Origin: Candidatus Liptonbacteria bacterium
Lineage (GTDB): Bacteria > Patescibacteriota > Minisyncoccia > UBA6257 > 2-01-FULL-56-20
Reading direction: 5' to 3'
Length of the DNA: 32,584 nt
Assembly (NCBI GenBank): GCA_016194445.1
Contig: JACQBP010000029.1
Span: forward strand, 1-32,584
How positions within the stretch are numbered: the stretch's first letter is position 1; each line of letters starts with the position of its first letter. This document shows, piece by piece, positions 1-9,500 of this stretch. Under the pieces are notes generated by a model, which ran no database searches, was not told where the DNA came from, and saw nothing but the letters and a program-made list of their open reading frames with translations. A program made the translations under genes and the position numbers.

Positions 1-808
1 AGTTGCCGCCAAAGCCGGTCGCGATGTTGGCGCCGAGATAGGTGGTGGTCGCGTTCGAGAGCTGAATTGAATTCGGCCCCAGCTGGAAGAGTTGCGAGCT
101 CGTGGAGACCGGAGGGGTACCGGTCAGGGCGAAAGAGCTCGACCCCGTCGCATTTACAAATGAAAGATTTTGGAGAGAGGTGGCGCCGGTAACGGTTAAA
201 GTTGCTACCTGAAGATTCCCTGTTCCAGTCGCGTTTGTAAAATTCAAACCGGAAAGCGTTGTCACTCCAGAAACCACTAAATTACCAGAAAAAGTTGAAG
301 TGCCGTTTGGCACAATAATCCCTCCGCTCGAATCGAATTGAATTAAATTATTAACCCCCGTTCCATTGATCGCTAAAGCGGTTGAAATAATAATTTGGCG
401 CGGCGAGAGAGTTTCAAAAGCGGCCGTTGAAGAGTTATAAACTTCAACTTGAAGATAAAGTGCCGTCGAAGTCGTGGTAGTAAAATCAATCCCCGTAAAA
501 CCTTGGCTAGTATCCCCTAGCCTCACATCAAAGACTCCGTTTGAGACTTGAAAGGTGGTCGAAGCTGGAGCCGCCGTCGGCCAAATTCTTGTTCCCTGAC
601 TTACCGTCGAAGTTGTCCAAATAGAAAATTTAAAATCAAAAGATCCACTAAAAAGATTCCCACTCGGATCTTCGAGACGTCCCTGATAAGGAATTACTGG
701 TGTGGATGAAACCGCCGCCTGCGCACTTTTGACAAAAAATATTGATAAAACAAAAACCAACGATGCGGCTAAAGCAACGCAAAAAAAAGCTTTGGAATTC
801 AGCTTCAT
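1..808 (-). CDS. Secreted Thr/Ser/Asn-rich fibre-like protein, N-terminal part
   Basis: Open reading frame entering from the left edge; only the first 269 codons are present and the stop lies outside the window. The ATG at 808 follows a purine-rich stretch (AAGAAGA). Residues 1 to about 34 form a signal peptide with a long hydrophobic core and a likely cut in the AQAAVS region. A compact beta-type segment with VIPYQGRLEDPSGN and VFDVRLGD motifs follows. From about residue 150 the chain becomes low-complexity Thr/Ser/Asn/Gly with recurring phrases such as GLNFTNATGTGNLQ and NLSFVNATGSSS. This layout resembles the head and repetitive shaft of large surface or tail-fibre-like proteins common in CPR genomes. 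An exported surface or fibre role is inferred. I do not recognise a named family. Confidence 0.75.
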   Translation of the reverse strand, partial: MKLNSKAFFCVALAASLVFVLSIFFVKSAQAAVSSTPVIPYQGRLEDPSGNLFSGSFDFKFSIWTTSTVSQGTRIWPTAAPASTTFQVSNGVFDVRLGDTSQGFTGIDFTTTTSTALYLQVEVYNSSTAAFETLSPRQIIISTALAINGTGVNNLIQFDSSGGIIVPNGTSTFSGNLVVSGVTTLSGLNFTNATGTGNLQVATLTVTGATSLQNLSFVNATGSSSFALTGTPPVSTSSQLFQLGPNSIQLSNATTTYLGANIATGFGGN

Positions 809-819
809 TCTTCTTATCT

Positions 820-828
820 ATACTAGCA
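820..828 (-). promoter_or_regulatory. Possible extended -10 of the fibre-like gene
   Basis: On the minus strand the sequence reads TGCTAGTAT, an extended -10 pattern (TGn then TAGTAT), 11 nt before the ATG at 808. No convincing -35 is seen. Weak call. Confidence 0.35.
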
Positions 829-1110
829 CCTCTTGGCGTTAAAAATGCTGATAGTTGTGGATTTCTAAGCCTTAAGACAAAACTCCATAGAGTCAAAAAA
901 CACCCCTCGAAAAAAAACGCTCTCTTGATGGCTAAAACAACCGAAAATAGCCGAATTTTACGCGCCAGTCTTCCAAGATCTAATCGCTATTCCTCTCTTC
1001 CCCAATCAAATTTCATGTTCCAACCCTTGACTTAGTTTTACCATTCGTTATTTTTCGGTTGCTTTTTTTTATGAACTATAATTAAATTACACCGATTCCA
1101 CTAAACCCTT
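829..1110. other. Intergenic stretch without a gene
   Basis: AT-rich spacer between the fibre-like gene and the tRNA region. Short frames here have no start signal or protein-like composition. A 10-bp inverted repeat (CAACCGAAAA at 938-947, TTTTCGGTTG at 1052-1061) spans its right half. A TATAAT box at 1077-1082 could serve the tRNA transcript, but no -35 with normal spacing goes with it. Confidence 0.4.
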
Positions 1111-1157
1111 GCCAGGTCGTCTAACGGTAGAAAAGCGGCTGGCGCAAGATCCCGCTT
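1111..1157 (+). other. tRNA 5'-half-like fragment
   Basis: Positions 1116-1132 match the D-arm region of the following tRNA-Gln at 14 of 17 bases (TCGTCTAACGGTAG against TCGTCTAATGGTAG). The next bases form a 6-bp stem, AAGCGG at 1133-1138 with CCGCTT at 1152-1157, but the 13-base loop is too long for an anticodon loop and no T-arm follows. It looks like a partial duplication of a tRNA 5' half, or a structured 5' leader of tRNA-Gln. Confidence 0.5.
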
Positions 1158-1162
1158 ATAGC

Positions 1163-1233
1163 TGGGGGATCGTCTAATGGTAGGACATCGCCCTTTGAAG
1201 GCGAGTATCGGGGTTCGAATCCCTGTCCCCCAG
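1163..1233 (+). tRNA. tRNA-Gln (anticodon UUG)
   Basis: A cloverleaf can be folded by eye. Acceptor TGGGGGA (1163-1169) pairs with TCCCCCA (1226-1232). The anticodon stem TCGCC/GGCGA encloses the loop CTTTGAA with anticodon TTG at 1195-1197. The T-arm CGGGG/CCCTG encloses TTCGAAT. The discriminator is G1233. CCA is not encoded, so the tail must be added enzymatically. The 5' flank ATAGC (1158-1162) pairs with GCTAT (1233-1237), extending the acceptor helix to 12 bp in the precursor. Confidence 0.93.
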
Positions 1234-1286
1234 CTATGTGCGGAAAAGTAATGAACTGGATTTCATTCCTTGCCCGTCGGCCGACA

Positions 1287-1347
1287 GGAACCGCTTAATG
1301 AGTTTCGAGTTTAGCGGTTCCGTCACTCAGCAAATTTGATTTGCTGA
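1287..1347 (+). other. Two adjacent hairpins between tRNA-Gln and the pbpC-like gene
   Basis: Hairpin one pairs GGAACCGCT (1287-1295) with AGCGGTTCC (1313-1321). Hairpin two pairs TCAGCAAAT (1327-1335) with ATTTGCTGA (1339-1347) around a TTG loop. No T-run follows, so these are not standard terminators. They may be a processing site or a 5'-UTR structure. The second covers the possible TTG start at 1341, which favours the ATG at 1368. Confidence 0.55.
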
Positions 1348-1367
1348 AGTACATTCATTATTTTGAT

Positions 1368-3497
1368 ATGCCAACAATTACAATTTCCCGAATAAAAACA
1401 TCGCGGATCGTTATCGTACTTCTGCTCCTGTTTCTTGTTTATGGAGCTGTTTATCCTCTTAATGCCGAACTTAAATCTTTTTATGCCAAACAATTCTCAC
1501 CGGTTATCGTTGATCGCAACGGTGAGCGGATTAGTCTAAACCCTAACTATCGAGGATACTACGCAGAGGATGTGAACCAAGTGCCGGAAAATTTTAAAGA
1601 GCTTTTAATCAAAAAAGAAGATCGATTTTTCTACTACCACCTCGGAATAAACCCGTTTAGTGTTTTTCGGGATGGCCTCCAAGCTCTCCTTTCTTGGAAG
1701 TTGCGCGGTTCGAGCACCCTTACGCAACAACTGGTAAAAAATCTCCTCGGAAATGAGAACCGAAGGACTGTCAAAAATAAAATCATTGAAGCGCTCTATA
1801 CCTTGGCGCTCGAACTCTATACATCCAAAGATCAAATTTTGAAGATGTACGCAAACACGGTTTATTTCGGCAACCAAATGCAAGGCGTTAAGGAAGCAAG
1901 TTTATATTACTACGGCCGAACCCCGGAAGCCCTCGCAAAAACGCAAACCTTGGAACTTCTAGCAGCACTCAATAATCCATCGGCTCGCTACCCCGGGGCG
2001 AAGAAAAACGAAGAATTTACCGCCATACTTGCTGATAAATTCGGTATCGATACGTATGGAGAGATAGAAAAAACGCAACCGCGAGAAAATCTGGCGCCGT
2101 ACACCAGAAAAACTAATCCTTCGTTTGAAGTTGGGACGCTCAACACTTCCTGTGAAGATAAATGTGCACTCACTATTGATGCCTCGCTCACTGAGACGCT
2201 ACGCAATATACTTCAAACCAATCTTAAATCAGCAGCCTTTCGGGGTGTTGATAATGGTGCAATTGTGGTCATCAAACTTTCACCGGATTCGAGTGAAAAT
2301 GAACTCTTGGCAGTTGTTGGTACACCAGATCCATCGGCCAATTATCAAGGTAAACAGATTAATATGGCCTTAAAGGCCAGACCGATCGGCTCAACGGCAA
2401 AACCCTTCATTTATGCCAAGGCTTTTGAAAAAGGGGCTCGACCTTATACGTTGGTTGATGATCGTGAATATAAATATAAGATCGGAACTGGTTTTTATCT
2501 TTATCCCAAAAACTTTGATGGCAAATATCGTGGGATCGTCACGCTCCACCAAGCTCTTTCGAATAGTTTAAATGTGCCGACCGTCAAAACTCTTGACTTT
2601 GTGGGTGTGGATGACTTTAACAACTTTCTACAGAATACGCTGCAGTTTTATCCGCGTCAAAAACTTGAGAATTACGAACTTGGCATTGCCTTAGGGGGCC
2701 TCGAAATGGATCTCCTTACTCTTTCGCATTATTTTACGATATTTCCAAATGAGGGAATTTTAAAACCCTTGAAGATTGCAGATGCACCTCGCGTAACATA
2801 TCTTCAACCACCCATGACAACAGCCCTAACCACTGCTCCCAAAAAGGTGGTGGATGCGAAATTTATAAAGTTGGTCAATAAAATCCTCTCCGATCGAGTA
2901 ACCGGAGTAGATCAATTCGGCCTCAAAAGTAATCTCAATCTTACTCAATCAAATTATGCTGTAAAAACTGGCACAACGTATAACTTCCATGATTCCTGGG
3001 CCATCGGCTACACCCCAGATTTTTTGGTCGGCGTCTGGGTTGGCAATAGTTCCAACCAACCCATCCGGCAAATCACGGGCCAGCAAGGAGCGGGAAAAAT
3101 TTGGCATGACGCAATGGAATTCCTACTTAATTCTCCTTACAACAAGAAAAGCGAATTTAACTTTGACGGACTTAAAGAATTTGATACGGGGGGAACATTA
3201 GACTGTGGCTTACCGAACGACCATTATCAATCCGTCCGAAACCTGATCGAGGACAATGGTTTAATTTTAGAACCCCACAACGGTGATGTGTTTGCGGTGG
3301 AGTCGGGTGCGACTGTCCCTCTCCACTCTCGCGAAGAAGCAAATTGGTACATTGATGGTAAATTTTTAGACGCCGGAGATGATCTTTCTTGGCCACCGGC
3401 AATCGGCGTTCACCAAATCCTAGCCGAAACCAAAAACGGTAAAAAAGAAAAAGTGGAGATAGAAATTACTAAAGATGATACAACGGGAACTCCTTAA
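1368..3497 (+). CDS. pbpC: Bifunctional penicillin-binding protein, PbpC (PBP1C)-like
   Basis: Class A penicillin-binding protein of 709 residues that polymerises and crosslinks peptidoglycan outside the membrane. A short N-terminus and one membrane anchor (about 12-28) precede a GT51 glycosyltransferase domain with the catalytic segment KKEDRFFYYHLG (Glu84), GSSTLTQQLVKN and YANTVYFG. The transpeptidase domain has STAK with Ser342, SLN at 400-402 and KTG at 533-535. The C-terminal segment (EPHNGDVFAVESG ... WYIDGKF ... GVHQILAE) resembles the BiPBP_C domain of PBP1C, which points to PbpC rather than PBP1A. The in-frame TTG at 1341 lies in a hairpin, so the ATG at 1368 was chosen; no SD is seen. 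It converges on the alpha-2-macroglobulin gene with a 14-nt gap, a neighbourhood also seen for pbpC and yfhM in E. coli. Confidence 0.88.
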   Translation: MPTITISRIKTSRIVIVLLLLFLVYGAVYPLNAELKSFYAKQFSPVIVDRNGERISLNPNYRGYYAEDVNQVPENFKELLIKKEDRFFYYHLGINPFSVFRDGLQALLSWKLRGSSTLTQQLVKNLLGNENRRTVKNKIIEALYTLALELYTSKDQILKMYANTVYFGNQMQGVKEASLYYYGRTPEALAKTQTLELLAALNNPSARYPGAKKNEEFTAILADKFGIDTYGEIEKTQPRENLAPYTRKTNPSFEVGTLNTSCEDKCALTIDASLTETLRNILQTNLKSAAFRGVDNGAIVVIKLSPDSSENELLAVVGTPDPSANYQGKQINMALKARPIGSTAKPFIYAKAFEKGARPYTLVDDREYKYKIGTGFYLYPKNFDGKYRGIVTLHQALSNSLNVPTVKTLDFVGVDDFNNFLQNTLQFYPRQKLENYELGIALGGLEMDLLTLSHYFTIFPNEGILKPLKIADAPRVTYLQPPMTTALTTAPKKVVDAKFIKLVNKILSDRVTGVDQFGLKSNLNLTQSNYAVKTGTTYNFHDSWAIGYTPDFLVGVWVGNSSNQPIRQITGQQGAGKIWHDAMEFLLNSPYNKKSEFNFDGLKEFDTGGTLDCGLPNDHYQSVRNLIEDNGLILEPHNGDVFAVESGATVPLHSREEANWYIDGKFLDAGDDLSWPPAIGVHQILAETKNGKKEKVEIEITKDDTTGTP

Positions 3498-3511
3498 TCA
3501 ATTCCGTAATT

Positions 3512-6500
3512 TTACTTCGCCACATCCACGGTGAAATATTCCCCTCCCGTGCGGCCGAAATTCTCAGGGAAATAAAGTTCGCTTACAACTGCCGGAAGGT
3601 GATTGTAAATTCCCGGAATTAACGCGCGCACAAAATAGTCATATTCATAAACGCCAGGACTAATCCGTTCCTTAAAAAGGAAAAGGCGATCATCGTGTGA
3701 CTCTTCGGCGTCAGGGTTGAATTGTATGTTTGGCGTTAAGGATCCTTCTTCCCCGCCGCTCGAGAGGGTCGGCGGGGGTGAAACAACACTCGAAGTTGCC
3801 ACTCCTTTTTGTTTCGGAACGCCTAAGCCTAAGAATGACCCCAGTGATCCATAAATTGAACTTATGAAAGATTCCGGACCTTTTATTCGTTCAATTCCAC
3901 CTTCGTATCCTCCATCATAATTATTTGATTTTGGTTGAAGCGACTTATCCTCGATGGCGAGTTTAAAATTCACAATTTCCATTCCGGCTGGAATAAAATC
4001 TTCGATGGTCACAAAATTTCTCGACTCGGGAACGGTAACCACAAGATGGCCTCGCAATACATCGCCCTGATTGGCGCTATGGACTGGGTTTTTCATGTCC
4101 GTATCGTCCAATCGATAAAACGAGCGCTCTACCGAAAAACCTTCATCTCGAGAAGGAATTTGATTGACCGGCAAATAATACCTCAAATCCATATCGTAGT
4201 AGAAACCGTTCGGCAAATTATTTTTATTCTGCTTTTGGAATGAAAGAGCATCGATAGAGTTAAGATGAAAATCAGTGATAGATACGAATTGCGAGAAAGT
4301 ATCGAAAATTGTTGAAGAGTTAAAGTCGAACGAACCAATTTGTTTGTTGCCCATGCTAAACGCTAAGTTAAATTGAGATTTTGTTTCTTGCTTCCAATTC
4401 AGGAAATCGGTAAAGGCATCTACCACAGAAACCGTATTGTTGGTTGACCCCCATGCGCCGTCTTTGGTGCGACTCCGGGTAATCCAGCGAATGATTTTAT
4501 CAAGTGCTGGACTCGCTCGCCTATCAGCTACGTAGGCTTTCAGAAAAAGCGCTGTGTCTTTTATCGGTGTCTCATAGTATTCATAAAGCAAATTGCCGTT
4601 ACGCGTCCCGAGATGTGAACCGCGAGAATCAACGATCAAGCGATTTTCTAGACTCTGAAACGCTGCCTCTTTCGAACTTTGCGGATAGCCATGGGTCATT
4701 ACCATGGCAAGGTATGCAAGACTCTCCGAGGAAATATCTTCCTCGAGAAATTTTTTATCGTCAACAAGCGCCAGAATTTTATTCTTGATTAAAGCGTTGT
4801 TTTGGTACTGCGAAAGTTGAGAAAAGGTGTAGGCCGAGAGTATGACTAAATCTTTATTTTGATAAATTCGATAGTCAGTAGAAAGAGCATTAAAGAGGTA
4901 TTGAGCCGCGCGATTGATAACTTGATCATCAACGCTATACCCCGCGTTCTTTACTTCAATGAGGGCATTGAGCACATCTAAAGTCAAATAATAGTTGGGT
5001 TGAAGATCGGCATAGTAAGCAATGCCCCCGCTTGGTGTTTGGTTTTGATATATTCGACTCAATCCCAATTGAACCACCTGATCAACGCTATATTTTTGAC
5101 CCTCGAATTCAATTTGCGGTAAATTGAATTTGTCGCCTATGTTTTCAATATTCAAGCCTCGTTTCACAATCGCGATCGAACTCAACTTACTTGCAATCTG
5201 CTCACTGCAGCCATAAGGATACGCGAAAAGATATTGAAGAGCATCCGACAAAAATACCGCAAGCGTTGCGCTTATCTTGACATTCAATCCCCCGCGGTCT
5301 TTCACAATTGTGTCCGGCAAAGCCACATATTCATTCGCGTTATTGTCAGTGGTGTAGTTCGCGGTCGCCACCGTTTCATAGGTTTGGTTTCTAGTGATAG
5401 GTATCGAATCCTCCACTATATCCTCGTAACCCCGGTTTTTTGCCGAGAGCGCAAAGGCGTGGCTACCGTCCTCAATGTTTTGGGGAGCAACCACCGGGAA
5501 ATAGGCGGTATAGGTATCATGAGGCTTAATCGAAATATCATAAGACATCCGGTCTTTGCTTTGGAGTGATTTGCTTGCAAAAGAAAGCGTCAGAGTCTGT
5601 TCGTTATCCGTCTGATTGAAAACTTTAGCTCCAATATTGAAATCATCTCCTGGAATAATAAATCTCGGGCGGAGCGGCACAATCATCACGTCTTTTTGAG
5701 CAATAAATTCTTTATATCCTACTCCGAGTTTAGTATCTTTTGTGATACCCACTGCTTCCGCTTGCCAGGTAGTAAGATTGTCCGGCAATGTAAATGTTAC
5801 CTCGGCGTGGCCCGAATCATCCGTTTGCACTGTTCCCCTCCAAAACGCGGTATCTTTAAACTCTCCCCTTTTCTTTCTCGCTAGCTCTTCAGAAGATTCG
5901 GCTCCTCCGCCGCTTCCCCCCTTCGTGCCGGCAGGAATTTCGGCTTCATAGAGAATGTTTTTTATATTCGATGCTGTCACAACCGTGAGCGGCAAACCAC
6001 CGTAGAAAAACACCACTGGGTTCTTCTTGGGGTTTCCTTTTAGCGCCAGAACACTTAAGTCCGCAACTGTAAGAGAAAGCTCTGCGCCAACTGGCTGATT
6101 TTGAAAATTGTGTGTCTGTATCGCGAGCTTAACTTTTTCTCCGGGAAGGTATCGAGTTTTATCGGTAGAAATATCGACGCCAAGCTCAACGTTTTTCGTA
6201 TTCACTTGATATGCGATCTGACCATATTTAACATCTGGTCGCGATGAGAGAAGAATGGCGGAGAAATACACGTTAGGCACATAACTATCCTTCACCGTGA
6301 AGGTGTAGTTGTAGAGGTTACCAATGATATCAACAACTTCATGATCAAAAACACTCCCCCGCTCGAGAGTAATGAGAGCTTTAGCTTTCGGGAAAGGAGA
6401 TTTGATAACCACGTTTATTTTATCACCTACGCTTACCGTTTGCTTATCCGTTGCTAGATCTAGCGCCTCATTGTTTGTTGGTCTCACGGTTACCTCACCG

Positions 6501-9500
6501 GAACCATATACATAAAAATCTTGTTCCGCAGTTATCTGATTACCTCTCCCGTCCGTCCCCAGAACTGAAAACTCATATTCTCCCTCCTTATCCACCGAAA
6601 AATCCTGGCTCGCATTGCCGTCTCTATCGGTGTTGAAAGTGATATTTTTTATCAATTCGAGTTTCTTTTCGGTTTTATAATAATAAGCGCCGTCTACCTC
6701 TCGACGTTTGGAGTATTCCCACTTGACCCGATTAATTTGAGCGGCAATATTCGATACCGATCTAGCCTTACCTTGTGTATCAATCGATTTTATTCGAGCG
6801 TTAAATTTATCATTCTTGCCGAAAAAAGTTTTATCCAAACTAACACCCAAATAATATTCTCCCCGATGAACAATAAAGGACTTCTGCGTAGAAACGGATT
6901 GGCCATTTGAATTTTTAACCGTGACATTGACGACAAGAATTTTACTTTGTTTTACCTCATCGGTTTTGAAAAGTTTTTTAAAATCAAGGTCTTGTGTAAT
7001 CGCCGCTCGTCCATCCTTAGAAAGTCCCGTGGTGCCGCGCGTAATAAATTTATCTCCGTAACCTCCATAATACGAATCATACCAGCCACTCCCAAAGTTA
7101 AAATAACCGTCATGGTAACGATCGAAATAATAATCCTGACTCGTAATCTCGTATGTTACTTCACCGCCTTCGACCGGCACGCCGAAAAAGTAATTCGCAT
7201 TAACAGTCATTTTCGCGGTATCCCCAGCAACGTACTCGTCCTTATCCGAAATGGCGTCAACCTTAAATGGTGCGCCGACATACTCTTCGACATCGAATAA
7301 ACCGTAGCCGCCGCGGGCGCGGATGATGTATGTTCCAAGCGGCGCCTTAGCGTCTAACACGAAGTGTGTCGTGAACGTCCCAAAATCACTTATGAGTACG
7401 CTCTCTTTATAAACTGATTCGCCTTTACTGTTTGTGACTATAACGTCTGTTTTTCGTCCTGCTAACGTTTCGTAGTCGCCGTCATAACCAACCCGGTCGA
7501 GTCCTTTTACAAATACTTCTTGGTTAGGGCGGTAGATTGGCCTGTCGGTGTAGATATACACTCGCTCGGCTGAATGAGCGGGTGAGGCGTATTGAAACAA
7601 GTCGGTATTTTCGGAGACAATGGCAGAATCATCGCCGGCTGTGACTATCGCGCCCTTTATATAAGGAAACACGTTACCCTTTGCAATGCCTTGCGCATCC
7701 GTGAGCACCGTTTCCACTTTCTGTAGTGAACCGCTATCGTTATTATCACCGCTAAAAACATCCACTTCTACCCCCGAAACAGGATCCATGGATCCAAACT
7801 GAGTCACCCAATACAAATTTTGTGGTGCGCTTGAGAGGGCTTTCCTGACTATCTCTGAATTTTTATCGTAGCTCTCGCCGCCGCGCCATTCCACTTGTTT
7901 CTCCTGTATGGCGAGATTGGTAACCGTCATCAAGGTTTTGTCATAAACCATTTCGTTTTCCGTCCTCACTTCTCTTTGCTGCGCTGCGTTCCAAGTCCAA
8001 CTCACCCTGCGGTAGTCGGGATTGCTAAAGGTTAAAATGTAGTGCCCTAAAGGATTAGGAAAGTAATCTTTCAGGTTGATTTGGAAGTAATTCCGCGTCC
8101 AATATCGATCTGGCAAATTAATCCTTTTATCGATCGTTTTTATACATTTCAAACTTGACGGCGGGATGGTCGAATCCGGCATTTTTGTAAGATAACGAAA
8201 CATTTGAACTGCCGTCACTTCACAAATGTCCATATCCATAAAGGACAAATTTTCAGTCGAGTAGGTCAGTTTGGTTCTCTCGGGAGAGGTAACGTTGTAA
8301 TCTTTTTGAGATTTATAGAAATTTCTCGACTCCTCCGGCGCTTTACCGGTTTGAAAATCAAGCGCCTGGTCAGCTGTCTGCGCAAAACCGTCTACGACAT
8401 GAAGATTAACGTGTATGGCCTGTTCTGGTGCCAACCCTATCGTTATGGAATTTTCAAATTCGCCAATGGCGCAGGGCGACTGTGACCCGGGCGCCACCCG
8501 ATATGGCTGGTACCAGCTCCATTTGCCGGTTAGTAAATTAGTTTGAAAGCGCGCAGAGAAATTTTCTTCGGTCGCGGGCTGTAGCGGCGTATTAGTGCAA
8601 AGTTTAATGCTGGTCGGATCAACTCCCCTCGCCGCATTGGCTGGTACCGTCTTCGTAATCTTGAGTTTCGGAAAAACTTTGGCGGTTTTTACAATCTTTT
8701 CAGGATTAAGCCGTAAGCCATCTCTATTAACAATCTCTTTAAACTCAACCTGAATCTCCTCACTTGGGGTAAAAGAATCTGGCGCAAAAAAAAGAGATAA
8801 CTGCTTGTAATCGGTAACCTTTTCGCATTCATTCCCAGAATAAATGACATACCCCTGATCATCCTTCTTGCAAGTCTCGCCGTACTCGACTCGCAAAAGA
8901 TGCGGTCCGGAAATATTGCTTTTATCTTTATCGATCGGCTCGACAAATGTAAACGAAAGTTTTCCCTGCGGATCAAAAAGGTCGGGAGTAACATTAGCAC
9001 TCCGAGGCGATTCCGCGCTCATACCGCTGATAATTGGCTCAACCCTAAACGCTCCGCTTTGCTGTAATTCGAGATTAATATCGCCTCGGAGAGGATACGC
9101 TCCGTGAACTCGGAATATGTAGTCAGTATTAAAATCCCAAACTTTCTCCCGGCCAAATCTGTCATGGGCCGCATACACCTCAAGAATGCTTTTATCCGTC
9201 CCTTGTGATTGAACATTCCCGTTTTCATCCCGCGTTATCCTCGTTCCGTAAGTTACCTCAAGCGCCACGGCCCCGCCTTGACGGTTCGATACCGTAATTT
9301 CTTTTTTTGTTCTTTCGAGATCTACTTGCTGATTGAAAAAGACACGCAGTGGTTGGTTAGAAAGCAACTCCCCTGTCAACTCCCCCGCCGCTACATTTTG
9401 GTATCGTAAGGGCCGCGTGATAAATGAATGGGTTGTTTCCGGGACAGAAAGTCCCTCGACGGACACGAATCCTGGTTTGATATGCAATGTATAATGTGAT

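Noticed and set aside
742-1035. 97-codon plus-strand frame
   Set aside because: Antisense to the fibre-like gene start and through the AT-rich spacer; Lys/Ser-rich, no SD, no domain.
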